Shown: piece by piece, positions 53,172-62,221 of the stretch
How the letters are laid out: each line of letters starts with the position of its first letter
How positions within the stretch are numbered: position 1 is the first letter of the stretch
Assembly: GCF_027594425.1 (NCBI RefSeq)
Contig: NZ_CP115159.1
Location: 2,496,001-2,560,000, forward strand
DNA length: 64,000 nucleotides
Reading direction: 5' to 3'
From: Zunongwangia sp. HGR-M22
Lineage (GTDB): Bacteria; Bacteroidota; Bacteroidia; Flavobacteriales; Flavobacteriaceae
Position numbers and translations under genes: made by a program
The notes under the pieces: generated by a model
Seen by the model: only the letters and a program-made list of their open reading frames with translations
Databases searched by the model: none
Told to the model about the DNA's origin: nothing

Positions 53172-54320
53172 CTAAGATTCTATAAATTCTTTTAAGGTTT
53201 TCACCACGTAATCAATTTCTTCTTTGGTATTAAATTTTGAAAATGAAAAACGTATGGAAGGTGTTTTTAAATCTTCTTCACTTAAAAATGCATTTAAAAC
53301 GTGCGAACCTTTGTCGCTTCCACTTTGGCAAGCACTTCCTTTAGAACAAGCGATACCCTTTAAATCTAGTTGAAATAGCAACATCAAAGCTTTTTCTTCG
53401 CTTACAGGAAGATTTACATTAATAAGTGTATATGTACTTTTATCTAAGTCCCCACTTTTCCCATTAAATTTCACTCCGGGAATTTCACTTTTAAGAGCGT
53501 CAATAAAATGAGATTTTAAGCTTGTGGTGTACGCTTTTTCTTCTTCTAAATTTTTATAAGCCAATTTAAAAGCTTCTTCTAAACCAACAATATTATGCAA
53601 ACCTTCGGTCCCAGCGCGATAACCACGTTCTTGCTCTCCTCCAAAGATTAGTGGTTTTAAACCGCTATTTTTACGAATATAAGCGAAGCCAATTCCTTTA
53701 GGACCGTGAAATTTATGTGCACTAACTGCTGTAAAATCTACGGGAACTTCCTGTAGATCTATTTCGTAGTGTCCAATAGATTGTACAGTGTCTGAATGAA
53801 ACAAGGCTTTATGTGCTTTACACATTTCAGCAACTTTCTTGATATCAAGTTTGTTTCCTACTTCGTTATTCACGTGCATTAAACTAACTAAGGTTTTCAC
53901 TTCAGAAGAATTAAGGCGATTTTTTAAATCTTCAAGATCAATTTCACCTTCATTAGTTAGTTTTACATATTCAACTTCGACATCAAAACAATCTTGCAAC
54001 TGATTCACACAGTATAAAACAGCATGATGCTCGATTTTCGAAGTTATTATTCTTTTTACACCAAGATCTCGAACAGCACTATTAAGTGCTAAATTATCAG
54101 CTTCAGTTCCTCCTGAAGTAAAAATAATTTCAGCAGCTGTAACGTTTAACTGTTTTGCGATGGTTTTACGAGCTTTCTCGATTAACGATTTAGCAGACCG
54201 ACCAAAACTATGGGTAGATGAAGGGTTTCCATAATTTTGTTGCATCGCTTCGGTTATTTTCTCAATAACTTCGGGGCGCATTTGGGTCGTAGCGGCAGAG
54301 TCTAAATATACTTTTTCCAT
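53172..54320 (-). CDS. Cysteine desulfurase (NifS/IscS type)
   Basis: The start is the ATG at 54320 (MEKVYLDSAATT). The in-frame TTG 9 bases upstream lies inside the -7 box and cannot be used. The 382-residue PLP enzyme has lysine K203 in SAHKFHGPKG and HHAV near 99-102. The active-site cysteine C331 lies in GSACQSGSDKGSHVL. It provides sulfur from cysteine for Fe-S clusters or thionucleosides. No iscU or suf genes are adjacent, so the recipient is not indicated. Confidence 0.94.
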   Translation of the reverse strand: MEKVYLDSAATTQMRPEVIEKITEAMQQNYGNPSSTHSFGRSAKSLIEKARKTIAKQLNVTAAEIIFTSGGTEADNLALNSAVRDLGVKRIITSKIEHHAVLYCVNQLQDCFDVEVEYVKLTNEGEIDLEDLKNRLNSSEVKTLVSLMHVNNEVGNKLDIKKVAEMCKAHKALFHSDTVQSIGHYEIDLQEVPVDFTAVSAHKFHGPKGIGFAYIRKNSGLKPLIFGGEQERGYRAGTEGLHNIVGLEEAFKLAYKNLEEEKAYTTSLKSHFIDALKSEIPGVKFNGKSGDLDKSTYTLINVNLPVSEEKALMLLFQLDLKGIACSKGSACQSGSDKGSHVLNAFLSEEDLKTPSIRFSFSKFNTKEEIDYVVKTLKEFIES

Positions 54321-54326
54321 GGTGCG

Positions 54327-54334
54327 CAAAGGTA
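54327..54334 (-). promoter_or_regulatory. Putative -7 box of the cysteine desulfurase gene
   Basis: The minus strand reads TACCTTTG, an exact TAnnTTTG match ending only 6 bases before the ATG, so the mRNA may be leaderless. No TTG lies at -33. Confidence 0.5.
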
Positions 54335-54366
54335 AGGCTATTTAAAATAAATTTAAAGAAGCTCCG

Positions 54367-54394
54367 TTGAAAATCTATAAAACTTCTATTTTTG
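54367..54394 (+). promoter_or_regulatory. Promoter of the TSP3-repeat lipoprotein gene
   Basis: TTG at 54367-54369, a 17-base spacer and TATTTTTG at 54387-54394 match the flavobacterial promoter (TTG, 17-23 bases, TAnnTTTG). It lies 15 bases before the ATG and is divergent from the desulfurase promoter. Confidence 0.65.
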
Positions 54395-54409
54395 CCCAAA
54401 ATCTTCTTT

Positions 54410-55450
54410 ATGAAAAAGACATTAGGATTGCTAAGCCTTATATTATTACTGTACTCTTGTGATGATGGCGATATTGTGGTTACCGATTTTGCTATTAAAA
54501 ATGCTACCCTTAGCGTTTGCGGTTTAGAGCAAAAGGTAATTTATGCTACCAACAATGACGGCGTTTACGAAAGTCTTTCCCTTATTTTGGATGCTACTGG
54601 CGCTATAAACGATAGTGTTAGCAATCTTTTGATTACAGAAGTTAATGAAGATGGATATACTTTTAATTTAAACAGCAATAATAGACTTATATATAGAATA
54701 TATGATGGTGCTATCTCTAACGATTATTTTTGCTCTAATGTTCCTCCCAGCCAGCCTAAAGTGCTGCAGGAATTTGTAAGCGGAGATGCGGGAACGGTGA
54801 CCATTCGCGTTGCTTATAGCGATCTCTCTAATGATAATAATGATGCCGATACCGATGGCGACGGCGTACCAAATAATATGGAAGGCTATGATCCAAATTT
54901 ATCAGATTCTGAAATGCAGGATACAGATGGCGATGGAATTCCCGATTATTTAGATATTGATGATGATGGTGATAATGTACCAACCAGGCTTGAAGTTGAT
55001 CCCGAGGAAGGAAACTGGGAAGATAACGGTTTTTTTGATAAAGATGTTGACGGAACGCCTAATTACTTAGATGCAGATGATGATGGTGATGGTGTACCTA
55101 CCAGAAACGAAGTAGACGAAAGCGATTTAGAAAATTTAGATGAAGGGCAGATTCTAAATCCATTAAATTATAGAGATGAAGGCGATCTAAACTTTTTAAA
55201 TAAATTTTACTCAGAATTTGGAAATAATCCGACGTATATCGAAAATCGTATCAATAGAAAGATTATCACTGAAGTTATTATTTCTGGATTTAGCTTAAAA
55301 GATAGCAACGGAAATTCTCCAGATATCAATACGAACAGAGATTACAATATGGGTTCTTTCAATTCTTCATTCAATAAAACTTATCTAAGAAATACAGATT
55401 CTGAAGAAGATAGCGAAGAAGAAAATCCAGCCGATACTGTTGAAGATTAA
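54410..55450 (+). CDS. Lipoprotein with thrombospondin type 3-like calcium-binding repeats
   Basis: The start is the ATG at 54410, giving a lipoprotein signal (LLSLILLLYSC). The 346-residue protein has a central block of DxDxDGxxD-type repeats (DADTDGDGVPNNMEGYD, DTDGDGIPDYLDIDDDGD, DADDDGDGVPTRNE), which bind calcium in TSP3 domains. The C-terminus is very acidic (DSEEDSEEENPADTVED). The N-terminal 110 residues look like a beta domain of unknown type. A surface-exposed structural role is inferred. Confidence 0.82.
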   Translation: MKKTLGLLSLILLLYSCDDGDIVVTDFAIKNATLSVCGLEQKVIYATNNDGVYESLSLILDATGAINDSVSNLLITEVNEDGYTFNLNSNNRLIYRIYDGAISNDYFCSNVPPSQPKVLQEFVSGDAGTVTIRVAYSDLSNDNNDADTDGDGVPNNMEGYDPNLSDSEMQDTDGDGIPDYLDIDDDGDNVPTRLEVDPEEGNWEDNGFFDKDVDGTPNYLDADDDGDGVPTRNEVDESDLENLDEGQILNPLNYRDEGDLNFLNKFYSEFGNNPTYIENRINRKIITEVIISGFSLKDSNGNSPDINTNRDYNMGSFNSSFNKTYLRNTDSEEDSEEENPADTVED

Positions 55451-55460
55451 AAATTATGGA

Positions 55461-56018
55461 TTAGGCGTTTTGGAAAATATATACTTCTGTAGCGCCTAAA
55501 CCATATTGCTGATAATTGGCATCATAAAACTTTACATTATCATATCTACCAAATAGATACTCTAATTCAGCTTTTAAAACACCCTCGCCCACTCCGTGAA
55601 TAAAAACAATACGCTGAATTCTTTTTCTAATCGCAAATTCTAGCTGCCCACGTGCGGTATCAATTTGTTTTGTAAGAATATCATGATTAGATAGTCCTCT
55701 TTTTGAAGGTAGTAATTTCTCTATGTGAAGATCTACCTCCATTGCAGGAATTTGTTTTTCCTTTTTCTTAGAAATAGTTCTTTTCCTGTTCTTTTTGAAG
55801 TTCTCTTTCTCTTCTAAGGCTCTACGAATAACCTCTTGCTCTACATCCAGCAAAGGATCGTTATTCCGCTCGATCTTTACTAAATCCTTCAATTCAAAAC
55901 TCATAGGAAAACCGTCTGTCGTTTCTATTGTAGCGACACTACCTGAAAGTTCTACAATTACTCCTTCGATATCATCATCGAGAACATGAACTACATCTCC
56001 CTGTTTCAAAATCATCAT
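55461..56018 (-). CDS. Smr-domain protein
   Basis: The 185-residue protein has a small beta domain at the N-terminus (DVVHVLDDDIEGVIVELSG) and a C-terminal Smr domain with the signature VDLHIEKL and FIHGVGEGVLKAEL. Smr domains are nucleases or nucleic-acid binding and also occur at the end of MutS2. Here the MutS ATPase part is absent. It overlaps a small membrane protein gene upstream by 4 bases. Confidence 0.87.
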   Translation of the reverse strand: MMILKQGDVVHVLDDDIEGVIVELSGSVATIETTDGFPMSFELKDLVKIERNNDPLLDVEQEVIRRALEEKENFKKNRKRTISKKKEKQIPAMEVDLHIEKLLPSKRGLSNHDILTKQIDTARGQLEFAIRKRIQRIVFIHGVGEGVLKAELEYLFGRYDNVKFYDANYQQYGLGATEVYIFQNA

Positions 56019-56227
56019 TCCTGTTCCTTTTGTTCTTTTTTATAATCATCTTTAGTGGCAGACCAATATTGTGTTGCACGATAAAGACCGAACATTAAAA
56101 TTATAATCCCAAAAATTTTTGAGTAAGGAGGATTATCATTTACTGACATCCCATATATTAATAAGACACCACCCACTATAATAACAAGAGTATTAAGTAT
56201 TTGAGATTTATTATTTTTCATCTTCAT
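56015..56227 (-). CDS. Small membrane protein of unknown function
   Basis: The 70-residue protein has two predicted membrane spans (LNTLVIIVGGVLLIYGMS and IFGIIILMFGLYRA) and a charged C-terminus. It overlaps the Smr gene by 4 bases, so the two are probably translated together. I do not recognise a named family with certainty. Confidence 0.65.
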   Translation of the reverse strand: MKMKNNKSQILNTLVIIVGGVLLIYGMSVNDNPPYSKIFGIIILMFGLYRATQYWSATKDDYKKEQKEQE

Positions 56228-56284
56228 TTTTCTTCCTTTCGTCTAAATTTCTAAAAATTCCGTATATTAAAAAGATAAATAGAC

Positions 56285-56292
56285 TATTTTTG
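56285..56292 (+). promoter_or_regulatory. Putative -7 box of the T9SS cargo gene
   Basis: TATTTTTG matches TAnnTTTG exactly, 22 bases before the ATG. No TTG is present at the -33 spacing. Confidence 0.45.
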
Positions 56293-56314
56293 TATTCGCA
56301 AATTTAAAGCAATT

Positions 56315-58114
56315 ATGAAGCATTATTACATTATTTTAGCACTAATCTTCCCTATTTTAATACAGGCTCAGACAGATTTGAGTGTTTCTCCATCTAAAAA
56401 TGGAGAAGATAATTACATATATGTAAAAAATGAATTGCTATTTGTAAATGGAGCTATTGATTTAAAGAAAAATAATTCTAAAGAGACTGAAGCAAGTATA
56501 TACTTACGAGAAGATGCCCAGTTATTACAGGGATTAGATACCAAAAACGGAGGTGATGGCTATTTATCTGTTTTTCAAGAAGGAACAGCCAATTCTTTTG
56601 ATTATAATTATTGGGGTATGCCGGTAGAAACAAAGGGGAAAACTTTAGACCAGGTGTTATTTGAGCCAGTAAACAGTACCCTTAGCAATCCTGTTAGGCT
56701 AACTAATGGACTTAATGGTAGCGCAAGCCCTCTAACTATCTCTACAAGATGGATCTATAAACTCTCTGGTGTAGGCTATAAATCGTGGGATCCAATTGGT
56801 AAGCAAATTAATAAACTTCTGCCAGGTATGGGATTTACCATGAAAGGCACCAAAGGTATAAATACAGTTACCGTAAATGGCGTTCAGAATAATCCCGGCA
56901 GTCATCAGCGTTATGATTTTAGAGGAATACCTAATAATGGTGACATCGAGGTACAGGTAAACGAAAATAATACTGTATTACTAGGTAATCCTTATCCCTC
57001 TCCTATTGATTTGAAGGCATTCCTTAGTGATCCTGATAATGATATTACAGGTATCGCTTATTTTTGGGATAGTAAAGAAAATGGTAATTCTCACTATGTA
57101 AAAGATTACGAAGGTGGATACGGTGCATACTCTCCTGGTGCAAACGATTATGTTCCTGCTACCTTTAAAAAATATAGGAATCAAACCGGGGAACAGATAG
57201 AGAATAGCGGAGGTGCATTGGGCAAAGAATACGAAAGACGTTACGCGCCTGTAGGGCAAGGATTTACTGTAGTAGGCACCAAAAATGGCGGTAGAGTAAC
57301 CTTTAGAAATAGCTATCGAGTGGATGAGCGCGGAATTGATTTAAAGGCCAGAACAAAAGGCTCTAATGGAAATAACGGAAATAACAAAAATTCTTCGGTT
57401 ATAATTGATGAGGAAAAGTCTAATAGCGTTCGATTAAACATCAGCTTAAATGACACTTACACCAGACAGCTTTTAGTAGCCTTTAGAGATGATGCCACTA
57501 AAGGAGCCGATAAAGCTATGGATGCGCCAATGTTTGGTAAACTATCCAGCGATGCATCTTGGAATATAGATGGAAGAGAGTACATGATAAATGTGTTACC
57601 ATTCGACCGTTCTTCTATGCTACCACTTAACGTATTAACTTCTAGTGAAATGGAAGTTGATTTCTTTATCGCAGAAACGGACTTTCTGGATAACGAAAAT
57701 ATCTATTTGTACGACTCAGAAAATGATAGATTTACAGATATAAAAAAGGAGCATTATAAAATTCAGGTGACTGGTGACTCTAAAGATCGTTTCTTTTTAG
57801 CTTTTCAGGATGATCAACCCACTGAAGAGGAAAAAGTTCAAGAAACAAAAGAAGAAGAAATTTTTGTTGCTTCGATAGATATCTTTCAAAATAACAATGA
57901 AGGTGTCTTGCAAGTGAAAATACCAAAGGATGTTGAAGTTAATCACATCGCTATATTTAACTTAAATGGCGGCGCTGTAATTAGTAAAAATCTTTCTACC
58001 AGCGAAAAAGAATTTAGCTTTACTACTGCTAATTTTAGAGATGCTATTTATATAGTTCAACTAAACACTTCTGATAATCGTAGTGTTACTAAAAAAATTA
58101 CTGTAAAAAATTAA
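56315..58114 (+). CDS. Large secreted protein with T9SS C-terminal sorting domain
   Basis: The 599-residue protein has a signal peptide (YYIILALIFPILIQAQ), a long beta-rich body, and an ending that matches the type A sorting domain of the type IX secretion system. That ending runs from about residue 525 (VASIDIFQNNNEG), through HIAIFNLNGGAVI and YIVQLN, to the basic KKITVKN. T9SS cargo is moved through the outer membrane and often attached to the surface. The body has no recognised enzyme motif. It is upstream of the DUF2752 and CCC genes. Confidence 0.83.
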   Translation: MKHYYIILALIFPILIQAQTDLSVSPSKNGEDNYIYVKNELLFVNGAIDLKKNNSKETEASIYLREDAQLLQGLDTKNGGDGYLSVFQEGTANSFDYNYWGMPVETKGKTLDQVLFEPVNSTLSNPVRLTNGLNGSASPLTISTRWIYKLSGVGYKSWDPIGKQINKLLPGMGFTMKGTKGINTVTVNGVQNNPGSHQRYDFRGIPNNGDIEVQVNENNTVLLGNPYPSPIDLKAFLSDPDNDITGIAYFWDSKENGNSHYVKDYEGGYGAYSPGANDYVPATFKKYRNQTGEQIENSGGALGKEYERRYAPVGQGFTVVGTKNGGRVTFRNSYRVDERGIDLKARTKGSNGNNGNNKNSSVIIDEEKSNSVRLNISLNDTYTRQLLVAFRDDATKGADKAMDAPMFGKLSSDASWNIDGREYMINVLPFDRSSMLPLNVLTSSEMEVDFFIAETDFLDNENIYLYDSENDRFTDIKKEHYKIQVTGDSKDRFFLAFQDDQPTEEEKVQETKEEEIFVASIDIFQNNNEGVLQVKIPKDVEVNHIAIFNLNGGAVISKNLSTSEKEFSFTTANFRDAIYIVQLNTSDNRSVTKKITVKN

Positions 58115-58133
58115 TACGGGATACGAAGAATAT

Positions 58134-58415
58134 ATGCTACCATGCCTTAACAAAACTCTTTTTGGGGTTGAGTGTTATGGCTGCGGAGGGCAAAGAGCTG
58201 CTGTGCTACTATTTCAAGGACATTTTAAAGAAGCCTTTATAATGTATCCAGCTATATACAGCCTCCTTATTTTTGCTGTTTTTTTAATTATCAATATATT
58301 TTATAAATTTAAAGGCGATTTTAAAATTAAAATTGCCTTTATTTTTTTTAATGCTTCTATAATGATCATTTCTTATATTATTAAAATGTTGCAATTTTAT
58401 AATCTAACTAATTAA
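58134..58415 (+). CDS. DUF2752 membrane protein
   Basis: The 93-residue protein opens with CLNKTLFGVECYGCGGQRA, whose CxGCGGxRA core marks DUF2752, followed by two hydrophobic helices (IYSLLIFAVFLIINIFY and IAFIFFNASIMIISYII). The cysteines could bind metal. The function is unknown. It lies 19 bases after the T9SS cargo gene and 8 bases before the CCC-motif gene. Confidence 0.8.
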   Translation: MLPCLNKTLFGVECYGCGGQRAAVLLFQGHFKEAFIMYPAIYSLLIFAVFLIINIFYKFKGDFKIKIAFIFFNASIMIISYIIKMLQFYNLTN

Positions 58416-58423
58416 ACACATTT

Positions 58424-58744
58424 ATGAAAGAGAAACTACCTAACTCAACACTTATTTTAGTTTTTGGAATTTTATCCATCATCGGTTGCTGCTGTTATGG
58501 ATTGTTGGGTATAATTTTCGGAATTTTAGCCATTGTACTAGCAAATAAGGCGAAAGAACTTTATTACGCGAATCCAGAACTTTATATGGGATACGAAAAT
58601 GTAAAAACAGGCCGAATTTTAGGAATTATCGGTTTGATATTAAGTGTTCTTTCATTTGTTAGTGGATTAATCTTTTTCTTTACAGCAGGTGGCCTAGATG
58701 CGATGTGGGAAATGCAAAGAGAGATATATGGAAATGGTTTTTAA
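58424..58744 (+). CDS. CCC-motif membrane protein
   Basis: The 106-residue protein has three adjacent cysteines in SIIGCCCYGLLGIIFG within the first membrane span and a second span (ILGIIGLILSVLSFVSGLIFFF). Flavobacterial proteins with this layout are named for the CCC motif. The linker AKELYYANPELYMG is also typical. The function is unknown. It probably shares a transcript with the DUF2752 gene. Confidence 0.82.
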   Translation: MKEKLPNSTLILVFGILSIIGCCCYGLLGIIFGILAIVLANKAKELYYANPELYMGYENVKTGRILGIIGLILSVLSFVSGLIFFFTAGGLDAMWEMQREIYGNGF

Positions 58745-58770
58745 AATTTCCATAAAAGAATATAAATCAA

Positions 58771-58797
58771 AAAATCCCCGGAAGTTCCGGGGATTTT
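58771..58797. terminator. Bidirectional terminator between the CCC gene and rocD
   Basis: AAAATCCCCGG pairs with CCGGGGATTTT around a short loop, with A and T runs, between convergent genes. Confidence 0.9.
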
Positions 58798-58821
58798 AAT
58801 TTTTTAAAAATTCTTCAATTA

Positions 58822-60066
58822 CTACTTTTCAAACTGCATTAAAGTTTGAATAATAATATTTACGCAATCTTTTAATTGTTCTTCGTTCATCACTAAAGGC
58901 GGTGCAAAACGAATAATATTACCATGAGTGGGTTTAGCCAACAAACCGTTCTCTTTAAGTGCCATGCAAATATCCCAGGCTGTTGTACTATCTGGTGAAT
59001 CGTTAATTACAATGGCGTTTAAAAGTCCTTTACCTCTTACAAGTTCAACAATATTAGAAGTTCTTATATAATCATCTAAAAGTCTACGGAAAAGGCCTCC
59101 AAGCTTTTCTGCATTTTCGGCTAGCTTTTCATCTTTAATAACTTCAAGCGCAGCATGAGCCACAGCACAAGCCAAAGGATTTCCACCAAAAGTAGAACCA
59201 TGTTGACCCGGTTTGATAACATCCATTACATTATTATTTGCCAAGACTGCAGATACAGGATAAACACCTCCAGAAATTGCTTTACCTAGTATAAGCACAT
59301 CTGGTTTTACATCTTCGTGATCTACCGCAAGTAATTGCCCGGTTCTCGCAATTCCTGTTTGCACTTCATCGGCAATAAATAATACATTGTGTTTTTCACA
59401 AAGCGCTTTAGCTCTCTTTAAGTATCCTTCTGAAGGAACATAAACTCCGGCTTCGCCCTGTATAGGTTCCACTAAAAATCCCGCAATGTTATTATTTTCC
59501 TTTAATGCCTGCTCTAAAGCATCAACATCGTCATAAGGTATTTTCTGGAATCCAGGAGTATATGGTCCAAAGTTCTTTCTTGCACCTTCATCATTCGAGA
59601 AAGAAATAATGGTTGTCGTTCTTCCATGAAAGTTGTTTTCGCAAACAATTATTTCAGCTTCGGTTTCTTTCACGCCTTTAGTTTCATAAGCCCATTTTCT
59701 CGCCAGTTTAATAGCAGTTTCTACGGCTTCGGCTCCGGTATTCATTGGTAATAGTTTATCAAAACCAAAATATTCGGTAGCATATTTTTCAAAAGGCCCT
59801 AAAACATCGTTATGAAAGGCTCTTGAAGTTAGCGTTAACTTTGCTGCTTGCTGGTTTAATGCTTCCAGAATCTTTGGATGGCAGTGCCCCTGGTTTACAG
59901 CAGAGTATGCTGAAAGAAAATCATAATATTTTTTTCCTTCTACGTCCCAAACATGCACACCCTCTCCTTTACTCAAAACAGCAGGTAGCGGATGATAATT
60001 GTGAGCCCCGTGCTGATCTTCTAATTCTATTGCCTGTTCAGAAGAATTAATTTTAGATAATGACAT
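58822..60066 (-). CDS. rocD: Ornithine-oxoacid aminotransferase
   Basis: The 414-residue PLP enzyme is class III with lysine K262 in LILGKAISGGVYPVSAV, the aspartate in FIADEVQTGIARTG, and FHGRTTTIISFS. The N-terminal HNYHPLPAVLSKGEG and the SAVNQGHCHPKI stretch are specific to ornithine delta-aminotransferase rather than ArgD. It converts ornithine to glutamate semialdehyde, linking arginine and proline metabolism. Length is normal. The gene is single and divergent from rlmD. Confidence 0.94.
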   Translation of the reverse strand: MSLSKINSSEQAIELEDQHGAHNYHPLPAVLSKGEGVHVWDVEGKKYYDFLSAYSAVNQGHCHPKILEALNQQAAKLTLTSRAFHNDVLGPFEKYATEYFGFDKLLPMNTGAEAVETAIKLARKWAYETKGVKETEAEIIVCENNFHGRTTTIISFSNDEGARKNFGPYTPGFQKIPYDDVDALEQALKENNNIAGFLVEPIQGEAGVYVPSEGYLKRAKALCEKHNVLFIADEVQTGIARTGQLLAVDHEDVKPDVLILGKAISGGVYPVSAVLANNNVMDVIKPGQHGSTFGGNPLACAVAHAALEVIKDEKLAENAEKLGGLFRRLLDDYIRTSNIVELVRGKGLLNAIVINDSPDSTTAWDICMALKENGLLAKPTHGNIIRFAPPLVMNEEQLKDCVNIIIQTLMQFEK

Positions 60067-60218
60067 TCTTTGTTCAAATTTTTATTCATTAATATTTACA
60101 ATTCCTTCTTATTCTGTTTTACAGATTAGGAGAGAAATCACCCATTTAATGTCTCGGCAATTTACTAAATGTTTACTGATTTTTTTAAAGACATCCTCTT
60201 TAAATCCTGCAATTATTC

Positions 60219-60226
60219 TATTTTTG
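60219..60226 (+). promoter_or_regulatory. Putative -7 box of rlmD
   Basis: TATTTTTG matches TAnnTTTG exactly and ends only 4 bases before the rlmD ATG, so the transcript may be leaderless. No TTG lies at -33. Confidence 0.5.
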
Positions 60227-60230
60227 CCCT

Positions 60231-61640
60231 ATGGGAAGAAGGAATAAAAATAAGCTTTTTGAAGCTGTTGAAGTCGTAGACGCCGGCGCTAAAGGTAAAA
60301 GCATCGCAAAATCGCCAGATGGCAGAGTGATTTTTGTAAACAATGCAGTGCCAGGTGATATTGCCGATATACAAACTACCAAAAAAAGGAAGTCTTATTT
60401 TGAAGGTACTGCTGTTAATTTCCATTCACTTTCAGAGAAACGGGTAGAACCTGTATGTCAACATTTTGGAACCTGTGGTGGTTGCAAATGGCAATTTATG
60501 GATTACAAATATCAGTTAGAATATAAACAACAAGAGGTTACCAATAATCTGCAACGTTTAGGTAAAATAGAATTGCCAGAAATTACACCAATTTTAGGTA
60601 GTAAAGAAATCTACTTTTATCGTAATAAAATGGAATTTTCTTTTAGTGATAGCCGTTGGTTAACATTGGATGAAATTCAAAGTGGAAAAGAATTTGACGA
60701 TAAGAATGCATTGGGTTTCCATATTCCTGGAATGTGGGACAAAATCCTGGACATCAAAAAATGTCACTTGCAGGAAGATCCCAGCAACGCAATTCGGAAT
60801 TTTGTGAAAATTTTTGCGACACAAAATAATATCCCATTTTTTAATACCAGAGCGCAAAGTGGATTGTTACGAACGCTGATGATTAGAACTTCTAGCAATG
60901 GTGAAATTATGGTTCTTATACAGTTTTTTGAAGAAGAAAAAGAAAGTAGAGAATTATTACTTAATGCTGTTGCTGAAGAATTTCCCGAAATCACATCGCT
61001 TCAATATGTGATAAATAATAAAGGTAACGACACGATTTACGATCAAGAAGTGATTTGTTATAAAGGAAGAGATCATATCTTCGAGGAAATGGAAGGCCTT
61101 AAATTTAAAATTAATGCAAAGTCTTTTTATCAAACCAATTCAGCCCAGGCTTACGAACTTTATAAAATTACTCGACAATTCGCCGATTTAAAAGGCGATG
61201 AATTAGTTTACGATCTATATACCGGTACCGGTACAATAGCTCAATTTGTGGCAAAAAAAGCTAAAAAAGTTATTGGTGTAGAAGCTGTCCCAGAAGCTAT
61301 AAAAGATGCCAAAGAGAATGCCGAAAGAAATGGCATCGAGAATACTGACTTTTTTGCAGGTGATATGAGAAAAGTTTTTACTTCAAACTTTATCAATAAA
61401 CATGGTCATCCAGACGTTATTATTACAGATCCACCACGGGACGGGATGCATAAAGATGTTGTTGCACAAATTATCGGTATTTTGCCAGAGAAAATAGTAT
61501 ATGTAAGCTGTAATTCGGCGACACAAGCAAGAGATTTAGCGTTACTAGATGAGTATTATAAGGTTACTAAAATTCGTCCAGTAGACATGTTCCCACAAAC
61601 TTTTCATGTAGAAAATGTGGTATGTTTAGAAAGAAAATAA
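60231..61640 (+). CDS. rlmD: 23S rRNA (uracil-C5)-methyltransferase RlmD-like
   Basis: The 469-residue protein has an N-terminal TRAM-like domain, Fe-S cysteines C76, C82 and C85 (in CQHFGTCGGCKW) with C178, and the methyltransferase domain. That domain shows YDLYTGTGTIAQFV, DPPRDGMH and the catalytic C427 in YVSCNSATQARD. This matches the TrmA/RumA family that methylates U1939 of 23S rRNA. Which uridine is modified cannot be read from sequence. Its stop overlaps the next ATG as TAATG. Confidence 0.93.
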   Translation: MGRRNKNKLFEAVEVVDAGAKGKSIAKSPDGRVIFVNNAVPGDIADIQTTKKRKSYFEGTAVNFHSLSEKRVEPVCQHFGTCGGCKWQFMDYKYQLEYKQQEVTNNLQRLGKIELPEITPILGSKEIYFYRNKMEFSFSDSRWLTLDEIQSGKEFDDKNALGFHIPGMWDKILDIKKCHLQEDPSNAIRNFVKIFATQNNIPFFNTRAQSGLLRTLMIRTSSNGEIMVLIQFFEEEKESRELLLNAVAEEFPEITSLQYVINNKGNDTIYDQEVICYKGRDHIFEEMEGLKFKINAKSFYQTNSAQAYELYKITRQFADLKGDELVYDLYTGTGTIAQFVAKKAKKVIGVEAVPEAIKDAKENAERNGIENTDFFAGDMRKVFTSNFINKHGHPDVIITDPPRDGMHKDVVAQIIGILPEKIVYVSCNSATQARDLALLDEYYKVTKIRPVDMFPQTFHVENVVCLERK

Positions 61641-62221
61641 TGCAATTAAAATATAACTATTCTTACTTAATCATTGGGCTTATGGTCTTCCTATTATTTG
61701 CGGGATGCCAGCGAGACGATATTTGTCCGGAGAGTACAGATATAACACCAATGTTAGTGATTAACTTTTTTGATGCTAGTTCGTTAGAACCCCGGCCTTC
61801 AGTTAATCTAACCATTCGCGAAGTGGGTAGAGAAACCATAGATACCTTATATTACAGAGAAAATCGTCAAAGTATTACAATTCCTTTAAGAACAGATCGC
61901 GATAGTACCAAATATGAATTTGTACAAAATGGTTTGATTTTCGATGAAAACGGAGATCCAGGTACAGAGCTAAATGAAAATAACGAGACAAACACAGATG
62001 TTATTACATTTAATTATAGCCGTGAAGAAGAATATATTAATCGCGCATGTTCGTTTAAAGTAAATTTTCTGAATGTAAATTATCTTACCGAAGGAGGAGA
62101 CGACGGGCGGTGGATTAGCCGAATGACTCTTTTGGTCGAAGATATCCGAACGGATAACTTTAATAATCCCGAAAACGATCCTGATGCCAACACTGCTCAT
62201 TTAAATTTATATTTTGAATAA
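61640..62221 (+). CDS. DUF6452-type lipoprotein
   Basis: The start is the ATG at 61640, overlapping the rlmD stop (TAATG). The 193-residue protein has a lipoprotein signal (LIIGLMVFLLFAGC) then QRDDICPES and a beta-rich domain (PMLVINFFDASSLEPRPS). I recognise it as the DUF6452 family found next to rlmD in flavobacteria. It overlaps the DUF6048 gene by 8 bases, so the three genes are probably translated in series. The function is unknown. Confidence 0.82.
   Translation: MQLKYNYSYLIIGLMVFLLFAGCQRDDICPESTDITPMLVINFFDASSLEPRPSVNLTIREVGRETIDTLYYRENRQSITIPLRTDRDSTKYEFVQNGLIFDENGDPGTELNENNETNTDVITFNYSREEEYINRACSFKVNFLNVNYLTEGGDDGRWISRMTLLVEDIRTDNFNNPENDPDANTAHLNLYFE

Noticed and set aside
54327..54329. 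TTG as the start of the cysteine desulfurase
   Set aside because: It lies inside the -7 box TACCTTTG on the minus strand, and the ATG 9 bases later begins the conserved sequence.
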